64,000 bases of DNA from Burkholderia sp. FERM BP-3421 (GTDB taxonomy: Bacteria; Pseudomonadota; Gammaproteobacteria; Burkholderiales; Burkholderiaceae): positions 2,914,001 to 2,978,000 of the forward strand of contig NZ_CP117781.1 of NCBI RefSeq assembly GCF_028657905.1. Direction: 5' to 3'. The position numbers and the translations under genes are program-made. This document shows positions 9,035 to 17,133 of this stretch, piece after piece. The notes beneath the pieces were generated by a model. That model ran no database searches. It was given only the letters and a program-made list of their open reading frames with translations, and was not told the DNA's origin. Numbering within the stretch: position 1 is the stretch's first letter; each line of letters begins with the position of its first letter.

Positions 9035-10726
9035 ATGCGACTCATCGATCAATTTCAGAAAATTCACGAGCTGCTGGAGGCGAAGGCCGCCCAGCCTGGT
9101 CTCCCGGCACTAGCAGAGGCATTGCATTGCACCGAACGCAACGCGCGGCTCTTGCTGCGCAAGATGGAGGCGCGAGGTTGGCTCAGCTGGGATGCGGCTC
9201 GCGGGCGCGGGCACTTCTCTCGTCTAGCCTTGCTCACCACACCGAAACAGGTGTGGTTGGATCATCTGTCAACGCTGCTCGCCAAAGGCGAGTTGGAGGA
9301 GGCCTTTGCCAGCCTCGACAGCGATCAGCGAAAGCAACTGATGACGCGACTGCCGGATTTCATGGGGGTGTCGGAGGTTGACGGTGCATTCGCCCGGCTC
9401 CGAATACCGTTGGCGCGTACCGTGAGGGCGCTTGATCCGTTAGAGGCTAAATTCTTAACAGAGGCGTATTTAATCCATCATATTTTCGCGCGGCTTTTGG
9501 AATTTGATCGGACTACAAATCAATTGATTCCCGCATTGTCTCACCATTGGGAGGATGAGGAGAATGGAAAAATCTGGAATTTCTGGCTCAGGCGTGGATT
9601 GACCTTCCACGATGGAAGTCCGCTGGAGGCTGTGGATGTTCAGCACACGCTACTCCGTTTACGCGATGCGATGGGCGACGATGAGTCACATTTCAGGAAT
9701 CTAGACTCCGTGGACGTTAGCGGCAGCTGGAAAGTGACGTGTCGCTTGAAGACCGGGGACTACTTTTGGCTGCACTACCTTGCAACCGAAAGTGCATCGA
9801 TCGTCCCTAGAAAGAGGAGCAGTGATTTCTCGTTCATGCCGATCGGCAGCGGCCCGTTCAGGCTCACGCGGCGTAGCGATTATCGTCTCTCCCTGTCAGC
9901 ATTCGAAAACTACTACAAAGAACGCGCACTGCTCGAGGAAATCGACTTGTGGGTGATGTCGGAGGCAGATGAAGCATCGAAGTTCGATCTTCACTTTGGC
10001 CCAATTTCCGATTCGCCCACAGGACAGAGCCAGGTTGTGCAAGAGCTGTCCACCAGCGTGCAGGTTGTGTGTAATCCGTGCCGGCCGTTCTTCTCGAGCG
10101 CATCACAGCGGCTTGCATTGGCAGACTGGCTTGCGCGGACCGAGTTGATCTCGACGCAAGGTATCTCCCGGCGCCCCGCGTTCGGATATTTGCCTGCGTG
10201 GCGGCATCGTGTCGCTACGCTTGGGACTCGTCGACCACGTATTCCGAAGACAGCCAAGTTGAAGATGGTGGCGATCTTGACCAGCAAAGACGAGGAGATA
10301 TTTAATTTGATTCTGAATAGGCTTCAGGCCGCAGATGTGGACGTTGCCGTTGCAGTGCTGTCGCACGAAGAGTACCTTCGATGCGATTGGGTGGAGTCCG
10401 CCGATCTCGTTGTGTGCGGCGGCTATAGCAATTCAAACGAAGAAATGTGCTGCCATTGGCAGTTTTCAGAGGAGCCAGTCTTCCGTCGATGGATAGCGAA
10501 GGAGCACCGGCTGTCCATCGATAAAAAATTGCTGGCGATCAGAGAATGCCCGGATGCTCCAACGCGGATGGAACGTTATAAGGAGCTGGACAAGCAGTTT
10601 GTCAATGAGGGCTGGACGATACCGATTTCACATACGATTTCCCATGTACGTGTCGGAGCACATGTGGGTGGCGCGAAAGATATGACTCTCGGATACGTAC
10701 CGCTTGCCGGTCTTTGGCTGCGCTAA
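9035..10726 (+). CDS. SgrR-like transcriptional regulator with solute-binding domain
   Basis: The 563-residue protein joins an N-terminal winged-helix domain (about residues 1-110; ALAEALHCTERNARLLLRKM is the recognition region, followed by WLSWDAARGRGHFS) to a periplasmic-binding-protein-like domain of the SBP_bac_5 type (about 150-560; ALSHHWEDEENGKIWNFWLR, RRGLTFHDGSPLEAVDVQHT). This is the architecture of E. coli SgrR, which senses sugar-phosphate stress. No signal peptide is present, so the binding domain is cytoplasmic. There is no recognisable sgrS or setA next to it; the divergent membrane protein at 8003-8785 is the likely target. GC is lower than in the flanking genes. Confidence 0.85.
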   Translation: MRLIDQFQKIHELLEAKAAQPGLPALAEALHCTERNARLLLRKMEARGWLSWDAARGRGHFSRLALLTTPKQVWLDHLSTLLAKGELEEAFASLDSDQRKQLMTRLPDFMGVSEVDGAFARLRIPLARTVRALDPLEAKFLTEAYLIHHIFARLLEFDRTTNQLIPALSHHWEDEENGKIWNFWLRRGLTFHDGSPLEAVDVQHTLLRLRDAMGDDESHFRNLDSVDVSGSWKVTCRLKTGDYFWLHYLATESASIVPRKRSSDFSFMPIGSGPFRLTRRSDYRLSLSAFENYYKERALLEEIDLWVMSEADEASKFDLHFGPISDSPTGQSQVVQELSTSVQVVCNPCRPFFSSASQRLALADWLARTELISTQGISRRPAFGYLPAWRHRVATLGTRRPRIPKTAKLKMVAILTSKDEEIFNLILNRLQAADVDVAVAVLSHEEYLRCDWVESADLVVCGGYSNSNEEMCCHWQFSEEPVFRRWIAKEHRLSIDKKLLAIRECPDAPTRMERYKELDKQFVNEGWTIPISHTISHVRVGAHVGGAKDMTLGYVPLAGLWLR

Positions 10727-10801
10727 CGTGAATTCTTCGCGGTCGATCCGGATCCCGCGCCGCGCGCATCGTGCCGAACACATCGCGCCGGCTACGGCAA
10801 A

Positions 10802-11648
10802 TCACTCCTGGTCCGGAAAGTCTGCGCGCTTCGTTGTTTCTGCCCACGCATCGAAGTTGTCGCGCAGCGCATCGAGCCGCGCCAGCGCGACCTTCAGCGC
10901 GGCACCGCCGAGGAGCAGGCGCAGCGGCGGCTCGTCGGCTTCGTACGCGGCGATGATCGCGAGAGCCGCGCGCCGGGTCGCCGGGCTGCTTGCCCGACAC
11001 CGCGCGTGTCGCCGCGCGGCGCTTTCCCGCCGTGTCCGCGTAGTCGTCGATCCGAGTCGCGGATTCAAGCATCGAACACCCCGCCCAGTCGGTGCGAAAC
11101 GCGCCCGGCTCGACGATCGTCACGCGAATGCCCAGCGGCGCGACTTCATGGGGCAGCGATTCGGACAGGGCCTCGACCGCGAATTTCGTCGCGTGGTAGT
11201 AGCCCGTCGCGGCAAACGCGACGAGCCCGCCGAGCGACGACATATTGAAGATGTGCCCTCGGCGCTGCTGCCGCATGCCGGGAAGAATCCGCTGCGTCAG
11301 TGCGTTAAGGCCGAACACGTTGACCTCGAACTGCGCGCGGATCTCGCGGTCCTCGCCTTCCTCGATCGCGGCGAGATACCCGAAGCCGGCGCTGTTGACG
11401 AGCACGTCGATTGCGCCGAAATGAGATCGCGCCTGCTCGACGGCGCTTGCGATCGACGCCGGATCGGTGACGTCGAGCTGCAGCGGCAACACACGTTCGC
11501 TGTACCGGCAGGCGAGATCCGACAGGCTGTCGGGCCGGCGTGCGGTCACCACCGCGCGCCAGCCGCGTTCGAGCACGGCTTCGGCGAGCGCACGGCCGAG
11601 GCCGGACGATGCACCGGAAATGAACCACACGGGCGATTGATCGTTCAT
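10802..11648 (-). pseudogene. Short-chain dehydrogenase/reductase, frameshifted
   Basis: The ATG at 11648 opens a typical classical SDR: WFISGASSGLGRALAEAVL for NAD(P) binding, then VLVNSAGFGY and the catalytic YYHATKFAVEAL with Tyr and Lys. After GKQPGDPAR, around 10965-10975, the frame changes. The second frame continues with AALAIIAAYEADEPPLRLLL and ends at ADFPDQE. The total length (847 bp) equals whole codons minus two bases, consistent with loss of one GC unit in a CG-repeat. If corrected, the protein would be about 282 residues. It may be a real pseudogene or a sequencing artefact. It lies 26 bp after the preceding SDR, in the same operon. Confidence 0.75.
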
Positions 11649-11674
11649 CGGTTGCTCCTTGAGGAAACGGGGGG

Positions 11675-12398
11675 TCAGCTGGTCTGGCCCGTAGGCCGGA
11701 TCGTGAGTTCGTTCACGCTGACGCTCATAGGCGACTCGATCACGTGGCGCACCGCGCGCCCGATATCCATCGGTTGCAGCGCAATCGCGCGGTACTCGCG
11801 CATGTACGCCTGGGTCGGCGCGTGCGTGATCGTGTCGGCCAGCTCGCTTTCGACGACACCGGGATTGATGCAAGTGATCCGCAGTGTGGGATGCTCTTGG
11901 CGCAGGCCGTCCGACAACGCGCGCACCGCGAACTTCGTCGCGCAGTAGATGGCGGCGGTCGGCGACACCGAGAGCGCACCGATCGACGCGATGTTGATGA
12001 TCTGCCCGGCGCCGCGCGAATCCATGTGCGGCAGCACGGCCGCGATGTTCCACAGGACCCCCTTGAGGTTGACGTCCACCATGCGGTCCCATTCGTCGTG
12101 ATGGCCGGCGACGAGCGGCGACAGGCGGCATGACGCCCGCGTTGTTCACCAGTACGTCGATCCGTCCCCACGTCTCCAGCGCCGCATCCGCGAACGCTTG
12201 CGCCGATCGGCGATCAGTCACGCCGAGCGCGCGGGTTTCGACTGCGGCACCCGCCGCGCGGAGATCGCGCGCGATGGCGTCGAGCCGGTCCGTGCGGCGC
12301 GCGCCCAGCATGAGCTTCGCGCCCGGTACAGCCAGCGCGCGTGCAATGCCCTCGCCGATTCCACTCGATGCGCCCGTGATGAGAATGACTTTGTCCAT
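11675..12398 (-). pseudogene. Short-chain dehydrogenase/reductase, frameshifted
   Basis: Starting at the ATG at 12398, the frame encodes ILITGASSGIGEGIARALA and LVNNAGVMP and is then lost near 12124-12128 (GGCGG on the plus strand). Removing one base gives MPLSPLVAG and joins the frame carrying VDVNLKGVLWNIAAVLPHM and the catalytic AIYCATKFAVRALSDGL. The length, 724 bp, is whole codons plus one base. Corrected, it would be a normal SDR of about 240 residues, probably NADP-dependent. It is the first of two consecutive SDR genes, both broken. Confidence 0.75.
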
Positions 12399-12534
12399 GA
12401 CACCTCCCTGTTTCGATGACAGGACGATATCGCCGCTTCTCTGTCGCTTGTAGAAGGTGAATACTGGATGCTACGCGCAAGGGCGCGACGCATGAGAGAC
12501 AGTCGATACGCGTCGCTTCTCATCCATCCGCCTC

Positions 12535-12571
12535 ATTGAGTATATTTTCATGAAATATACTCAATGAGTAT
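12535..12571. promoter_or_regulatory. Compound palindrome upstream of the SDR genes and at the end of the toxin-antitoxin operon
   Basis: Two overlapping symmetric sites are visible. One has 13-bp perfect arms (ATTGAGTATATTT at 12535-12547 and its complement at 12553-12565) around a 5-base spacer. The second is ATACTCAATGAGTAT at 12557-12571, with 7-bp arms around a central A. They share the half-site TGAGTAT, giving three half-sites in 37 bp, as in operators of small HTH repressors. The same palindrome recurs upstream of the MNT gene at 13646-13662. Confidence 0.6.
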
Positions 12572-12573
12572 CA

Positions 12574-12774
12574 TCAAGCCTTTTCGTGATGATTCTGCAA
12601 AATTTCGCGAATGAACTTCCACGCCATCTCGGGCATGGCGCGAAACTCCTTGGAATCGCTGGGCAGAAGCCAGTTATCCAACCCGCGCTTCTTTGCACCT
12701 ATGCGTTCCGCAAACTGCTCGCGCGTCATGCCCATCGTGCCCATTGCCTCCCGCAGAAAGTCCTGCTGCGTCAT
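12574..12774 (-). CDS. Small HTH DNA-binding protein of the toxin-antitoxin operon
   Basis: The 66-residue protein (from the ATG at 12774, MTQQDFLREAM) is one helical bundle with an HTH-like segment MTREQFAERIGAKKRGLDNW. It belongs to a group of short XRE-like regulators with the conserved tail LPSDSKEFRAMPEMAWKFIR. A GTG at 12792 would add six residues. It lies 66 bp downstream of the HEPN gene on the same strand. Its stop codon overlaps the end of the palindromic repeat at 12558-12574. The likely role is autorepression through the TGAGTAT half-sites. Confidence 0.7.
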   Translation of the reverse strand: MTQQDFLREAMGTMGMTREQFAERIGAKKRGLDNWLLPSDSKEFRAMPEMAWKFIREILQNHHEKA

Positions 12775-12840
12775 CGGTGTACTCTTTCTCACCGCACCAT
12801 CCTCTCACCAAATTTCGACATATGACCGTGTTCATGCGGT

Positions 12841-13272
12841 TCACGGGCGGGGCTGTCGCGGACCTTCGTCAGCCGGTCCCGGCGCATCAATCTGGTACGC
12901 GGCCCGAATCGCCTGAATGAACAAGCCTGACTGCTCGACGACCCAAGTTGCCAGCTCCATGTCCACCCTGTCGCCGGTATAGTCGGCCACCTGGCGGATT
13001 TCCTGAGCCCGGTTCAGTGTGCGGCCCCACTCAGGCTGCACCTGACCGGTCTTAACCAGGTGCAGGCCGAAGGCCGCGATCACACCGTTGTGCGTTCGCA
13101 CGACGCTCGGATCGACCGGCGCACCGGAGGCGAGCAACGCGGCGCGCGCCGCGTCGAACATGGCGTAATAGGCGCGATTGCACGCTCCGTTAATGTCACC
13201 ATCATCGAGCAGCAAAGCCGCCGAGGACGATGCCCTAAGGGCCTTCGTCAGAAGGTCGTGGACGCTTACCAC
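12841..13272 (-). CDS. HEPN-domain protein, putative toxin of an MNT/HEPN pair
   Basis: This 143-residue protein has the HEPN four-helix fold signature NRAYYAMFDAARAALLASG. In active HEPN ribonucleases the arginine is followed six residues later by a catalytic histidine; here that position is Asp (R-A-Y-Y-A-M-F-D), so the usual Rx4-6H motif is not intact. A second candidate, RTHNGV, lies about 30 residues later but does not fit the spacing. The GTG start at 13272 overlaps the 3' end of the MNT gene, which shows tight coupling. In known MNT/HEPN pairs the MNT partner neutralises HEPN by nucleotidylation. Confidence 0.82.
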   Translation of the reverse strand: MVSVHDLLTKALRASSSAALLLDDGDINGACNRAYYAMFDAARAALLASGAPVDPSVVRTHNGVIAAFGLHLVKTGQVQPEWGRTLNRAQEIRQVADYTGDRVDMELATWVVEQSGLFIQAIRAAYQIDAPGPADEGPRQPRP

Positions 13273-13622
13273 AGTCGAACTCCGTCACTTTCGATATTGC
13301 GCAATAGCGCGGGGTTGGAATACGACTCAGGGTGTTCCCATTCGTCTTCCCAGACGGGAAGGGGCTGCACCCGGATTCCCGTTTCCAGCAAGACATCAAA
13401 CGCCATGTCGGCCATCATCAGTTTGGCCGCCATGAATTGGCCGCGTGGCCCCGGCAGGACAACCGCGATATCGGCGTCACTGTCCGGGCGGAATCCGCCT
13501 TTCGCACGACTACCAAAGAGGATGGCTCCTTTGACCGGAAAGGCCTTGGCGGCCCTGTCCAGAAAGGCGAATGCCGTCTGCTTGGTATCGGCGTCGATAG
13601 GGTGTTCAGCCAGGGTGCGCAT
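13266..13622 (-). CDS. MNT-type minimal nucleotidyltransferase, putative antitoxin
   Basis: The protein of about 118 residues carries the polymerase-beta-type motif GSRAKGGFRPDSDADIAV, with the GS dipeptide and the metal-binding DxD. The C-terminal strand contains FDVLLETGIRVQPLPVW. I chose the ATG at 13622 (MRTLAEHPID); GTG and TTG codons upstream would place the start inside the palindromic repeat. It is the first gene of a three-gene minus-strand operon, MNT-HEPN-HTH. By analogy with HepT/MntA systems it would transfer nucleotides to the HEPN toxin. Confidence 0.85.
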   Translation of the reverse strand: MRTLAEHPIDADTKQTAFAFLDRAAKAFPVKGAILFGSRAKGGFRPDSDADIAVVLPGPRGQFMAAKLMMADMAFDVLLETGIRVQPLPVWEDEWEHPESYSNPALLRNIESDGVRLW

Positions 13623-13645
13623 GCGCGGTCGCCTCACGTTTAATC

Positions 13646-13662
13646 TACTCAATGAGTATCAT
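13646..13662. repeat. 17-bp palindromic direct repeat upstream of the MNT gene (second copy 12558-12574)
   Basis: The string TACTCAATGAGTATCAT occurs here and, in the same orientation, at 12558-12574. The two copies bracket the toxin-antitoxin operon almost exactly. Here the copy lies 24 bases upstream of the MNT start and would overlap its promoter. This suits an operator bound by the HTH protein, but exact bracketing also fits the ends of an inserted segment. Confidence 0.7.
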
Positions 13663-13913
13663 ACATCACGGTGATCACCGGCGCGCGACCGCGCGCCATC
13701 GGTATATCAGCCTCGGGCTCGAAATCTTCACTCCCAGGGTAGGTAGTCAAATGCCGCAGCAGCGTCACGCCGCTCTCGTGCTGACACCTCCAGGTAGGGC
13801 GAGACGTGATCGATGTGCGAGCGCCCCAGCAGCAATTGACCACCGCGCCCACCACCCTGCAGACCGGCGGCTGATCAGCCTCGCAGCGCGCACGGCATAC
13901 ACGCCCCGCCCCC

Positions 13914-14561
13914 TCACGCCCCCCGATACTGCAAAGTCCCCAACAGCACCTGCCGGCAGTTGCGCACCATCGTCTCCTCCGAATCGCGATAGCCGGTCAG
14001 CAGCCACGCCGCGGCGAGGTTGGTCATCGCGCCGACCAGCCCCAGCCCGATCAGCCGCTGGTCCGCGCGCCGCGCGGCATCCTCGGTTTCGAGCGGCTGC
14101 GCGAACGACATGATCATCCAGCCGAACTCCAGCAGATTGCGCTGGTAGGTCAGATCGGTCTCGGCGCTCACGCCCATCACCTCGAACAGCAACACGCGCG
14201 CCGCGCACGTATCGCGCAGGAACGCGAAGAACGCGCGCAGGCCGGCGTCGATGCGCGCGTCGAGCCGTTCGTGCCCGCCCGCCTCGACCGCCTGCCGCAC
14301 CTGCGCCCTCAAGCCCTCGGCGTGGTGCTGGTAGGTCGCGCGCAGCAGCGCCTCGGCGCTCTCGAACTCGGCATAGAAATAGCGGTCGTTCAGCCTCGCC
14401 TCCTTGCACAGCGCGCGCACGGTGGTCTTGCGAAAGCCGGTCGTGCCGAACAGCCGGGTGCCCGCCTGAATCAGCGCCGCGCGCCGCTCCGCCGCCCGCG
14501 CCTCCGACGACACGCCGCCATAGGGCCGCCCCTTGCGGGGTGTTTCGAGTGTTTTCTCCAT
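13914..14561 (-). CDS. TetR-family transcriptional regulator
   Basis: The 215-residue protein has an N-terminal TetR HTH (ALIQAGTRLFGTTGFRKTTV, then RALCKEARLNDRYFYAEFES) and a helical ligand domain. The start is the ATG at 14561 (MEKTLETPRKGRPYGG). It is divergent from the SDR/monooxygenase/hydrolase operon, with 106 bp between starts, and most likely represses that operon and itself through the inverted repeat at 14598-14617. Confidence 0.93.
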   Translation of the reverse strand: MEKTLETPRKGRPYGGVSSEARAAERRAALIQAGTRLFGTTGFRKTTVRALCKEARLNDRYFYAEFESAEALLRATYQHHAEGLRAQVRQAVEAGGHERLDARIDAGLRAFFAFLRDTCAARVLLFEVMGVSAETDLTYQRNLLEFGWMIMSFAQPLETEDAARRADQRLIGLGLVGAMTNLAAAWLLTGYRDSEETMVRNCRQVLLGTLQYRGA

Positions 14562-14597
14562 TTCCGTGATTTGACAACAGCCAGCGCCAAAACTAAA

Positions 14598-14617
14598 GTG
14601 GTGACACGATACACCAC
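14598..14617. promoter_or_regulatory. Inverted repeat, candidate TetR operator
   Basis: GTGGTG at 14598-14603 and CACCAC at 14612-14617 flank an 8-base spacer (ACACGATA). The site lies between the divergent TetR and SDR genes, where a TetR dimer would be expected to bind. Confidence 0.45.
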
Positions 14618-14667
14618 ATTTAAGGCCATCGAAGCCGGACAGACAAATCCCCAGGGAGGGACGTCGG

Positions 14668-15576
14668 ATGAGGAGTTTTTCGGACAAGGTCGCCGCGATC
14701 ACCGGCGCCGGATCGGGCATGGGGCGCAGTCTCGCCGTGGAACTCGCGCGGCGCGGCTGCCATCTCGCGCTCAGCGACGTCAATCCGGAAGGGCTGGCGC
14801 AGACGGTCGCCGCCTGCACGCCCTACGGCGTGCGGGTGACGTCGCAGCGCGTGGACGTCGCCTCGCGCGAAGCCGTGTTCGCCTGGGCGCGCGCCGCCCA
14901 CGACGCGCACGGCCGGATCAACCTGGTCTTCAACAACGCGGGCGTGTCGCTCGCGGCGAGCGCCTCGGAGGCGTCCATCGAAGACTTCGAGTGGATCATG
15001 GGCATCAACTTCTGGGGCGTCGTGCATGGCACCCAGGCGTTCCTGCCTTATCTGCGCGCGTCGGGCGACGGCCACGTGATCAACACGTCGAGCCTGTTCG
15101 GCCTGATCGCGATGCCGACCCAGAGCGCCTACAACGCCAGCAAGTTCGCGGTGCGCGGCTTCACCGAAGCGCTGCGCATGGAACTCGAACTCGAAGGCGC
15201 GCCCGTCAGCGCGACCAGCATCCATCCGGGCGGCGTCGCGACCAACATCGCGACCGCATCGCGCATCGACACGAGCATCCATGCGCTGACCGGCCAGGAC
15301 AGCGACGCGCACCGCCGCTCGGCCAACCGGCTCATCAACGTGACGAGCGCCGATGCGGCGGCGCGCCAGATCCTGGCGGGCGTCGAACGCAATGCGCGGC
15401 GCGTGCTGGTCGGCGCGGACGCGCGCCGCCTCGACCGGCTCGCACGCCTGCTCGGGTCCGCCTATCAGGTGCTGGTGCTGCGCTTCGTCCGCCAATCGCG
15501 CGCGCGCCACCTGCGGCGCGGCGCGGACGCCTCGTCGCGCGATCTCGATTCCTCCATCCGCAAGGACCCCGCATGA
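14668..15576 (+). CDS. Short-chain dehydrogenase/reductase
   Basis: This 302-residue SDR has the Rossmann motif TGAGSGMGRSLAVELA, the NNAGVSLAASA segment, the catalytic Ser in INTSSLFGLIAM and Tyr/Lys in SAYNASKFAVRGFTEALRM. A C-terminal extension of about 50 residues is rich in Arg. It overlaps the monooxygenase gene by four bases (ATGA). SDR plus Baeyer-Villiger monooxygenase plus hydrolase is a common catabolic trio: alcohol to ketone, ketone to ester or lactone, then hydrolysis. The substrate is not evident. Confidence 0.92.
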   Translation: MRSFSDKVAAITGAGSGMGRSLAVELARRGCHLALSDVNPEGLAQTVAACTPYGVRVTSQRVDVASREAVFAWARAAHDAHGRINLVFNNAGVSLAASASEASIEDFEWIMGINFWGVVHGTQAFLPYLRASGDGHVINTSSLFGLIAMPTQSAYNASKFAVRGFTEALRMELELEGAPVSATSIHPGGVATNIATASRIDTSIHALTGQDSDAHRRSANRLINVTSADAAARQILAGVERNARRVLVGADARRLDRLARLLGSAYQVLVLRFVRQSRARHLRRGADASSRDLDSSIRKDPA

Positions 15577-17129
15577 GCCCCACCGCCGATCGGCCCGCCG
15601 CGCGCGACGACGCCGCCACGGATTTCGATGTCCTGATCGTCGGCGCCGGCCTGTCCGGCATCGGCGCCGCCTATCACCTGCGCGAACGCTGCCCGTCCGC
15701 GCGCGTCGCGATCCTGGAAGGACGCGGCGCGATGGGCGGCACCTGGGACCTGTTCCGCTATCCGGGCGTGCGCTCCGACTCCGACATGTTCACGCTCGGC
15801 TACAGCTTCCATCCGTGGCACAGCGCGCTGGCGATCTCCGACGGCGGCACGATCCTCGACTACATCAAGGACACCGCGCGACACTTCGGCATCGACCGCG
15901 CGATCCGCTATCACCACAAGGTGACGGCCGCCAACTGGGATTCCGCGAGCGCGCGCTGGACGGTGCACGTGCAGCGCGACGACGGCGCGGGCCAGACCGC
16001 GGAAATCCGCTACACCTGCCGCTTCCTCTACATGTGCAGCGGCTACTACGACTACGAGGAAGGCCACGCGCCGCGCTGGCCGGACATGGAGCAGTACGCG
16101 GGCCGCGTCGTGCATCCGCAGCACTGGCCCACCGACCTCGATTACGCGGGCAAGCGCGTCGTCGTGATCGGCAGCGGCGCGACCGCGGTGACGCTGGTGC
16201 CGTCGATGGCGGGCGCCGCGCGGCACGTGACGATGCTGCAGCGCTCGCCGACCTACATCGTGTCGCTGCCCGCGCGCGACAGGATCGCCGACGCGCTGCG
16301 CCGCTGGCTGCCGGCCGGCTTCGCGCACAAGCTGGTGCGCACGAAGAACGTGCTGCTGACGATGTATTTCTACAATCTCGCGCGCCGCCGCCCGGACGCG
16401 ACCCGGAAATTCATCCTCCGCGCGGCGGGCCGCCAGCTCGGCCCGCAGTTCGACGTCAACAAGCACCTCGCGCCGCGCTACCAGCCCTGGGACCAGCGCC
16501 TCTGCCTCGTGCCGAACGGCGACCTGTTCAAGGCGATCCGCGCGGGCAACGCATCGATCGTCACCGACGAGATCGAACGCTTCACGCCCACCGGGCTGCG
16601 CCTGAAAAGCGGCCAGCGCCTCGACGCCGACGTGATCGTGTCCGCGACCGGACTCAAGCTGAAACTGCTGGGCGGCGCGGCGATCAGCGTCGACGGACGG
16701 CCCGTGCAGTTGTCGGACAGCGTGTCGTACAAGGGCATGATGTACAGCGGCGTGCCGAACCTCGCGTCGTCGTTCGGCTACACGAACGCGTCGTGGACCT
16801 TGAAGGCCGAGCTGATCGCGCTCTACGTCTGCCGGCTGCTCAACCACATGCAGGCGCACGGCTACGACAGCTGCGTGCCGCGCGCCGACGCCGCCGGCAT
16901 GACACTCGCGCCCGCGGTCGACCTGACCTCCGGCTACATCCAGCGCGCCGCCGCCGTGCTGCCGAAGCAGGGCGCGCGCAATCCGTGGCGCTCCCACCAG
17001 AACTACGCGCGCGATCTCGCGACGCTGCGCTTCGGCTCGCTGATCGACGACGCGATGCATTTCGAGCGCCGCCGCGCGCCGCTCGCCGCCCGCGACGACA
17101 CCCCGCAACCCGCCTACGACGCAAGGTGA
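15573..17129 (+). CDS. Flavin-containing (Baeyer-Villiger-type) monooxygenase
   Basis: The 518-residue enzyme has an N-terminal FAD Rossmann motif (VLIVGAGLSGIGAAYHL), the segment GGTWDLFRYPGVRSDSDMFT and a second NADPH-binding motif VVIGSGATAVTLVPSMA. The MGGTWD and RYPG elements are typical of class B monooxygenases acting on ketones or fatty-acid derivatives. It uses FAD, NADPH and oxygen. Its start overlaps the SDR stop. The conserved FGYTNASWTLKAELI near the C-terminus is typical of the AlmA/BVMO group. Confidence 0.92.
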   Translation: MSPTADRPAARDDAATDFDVLIVGAGLSGIGAAYHLRERCPSARVAILEGRGAMGGTWDLFRYPGVRSDSDMFTLGYSFHPWHSALAISDGGTILDYIKDTARHFGIDRAIRYHHKVTAANWDSASARWTVHVQRDDGAGQTAEIRYTCRFLYMCSGYYDYEEGHAPRWPDMEQYAGRVVHPQHWPTDLDYAGKRVVVIGSGATAVTLVPSMAGAARHVTMLQRSPTYIVSLPARDRIADALRRWLPAGFAHKLVRTKNVLLTMYFYNLARRRPDATRKFILRAAGRQLGPQFDVNKHLAPRYQPWDQRLCLVPNGDLFKAIRAGNASIVTDEIERFTPTGLRLKSGQRLDADVIVSATGLKLKLLGGAAISVDGRPVQLSDSVSYKGMMYSGVPNLASSFGYTNASWTLKAELIALYVCRLLNHMQAHGYDSCVPRADAAGMTLAPAVDLTSGYIQRAAAVLPKQGARNPWRSHQNYARDLATLRFGSLIDDAMHFERRRAPLAARDDTPQPAYDAR

Positions 17130-17133
17130 CCCC

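Noticed and set aside
13649..13855. 68-residue minus-strand frame between the MNT and TetR genes
   Set aside because: No start context, no family signal and it overlaps the palindromic repeat. Not reported as a gene.
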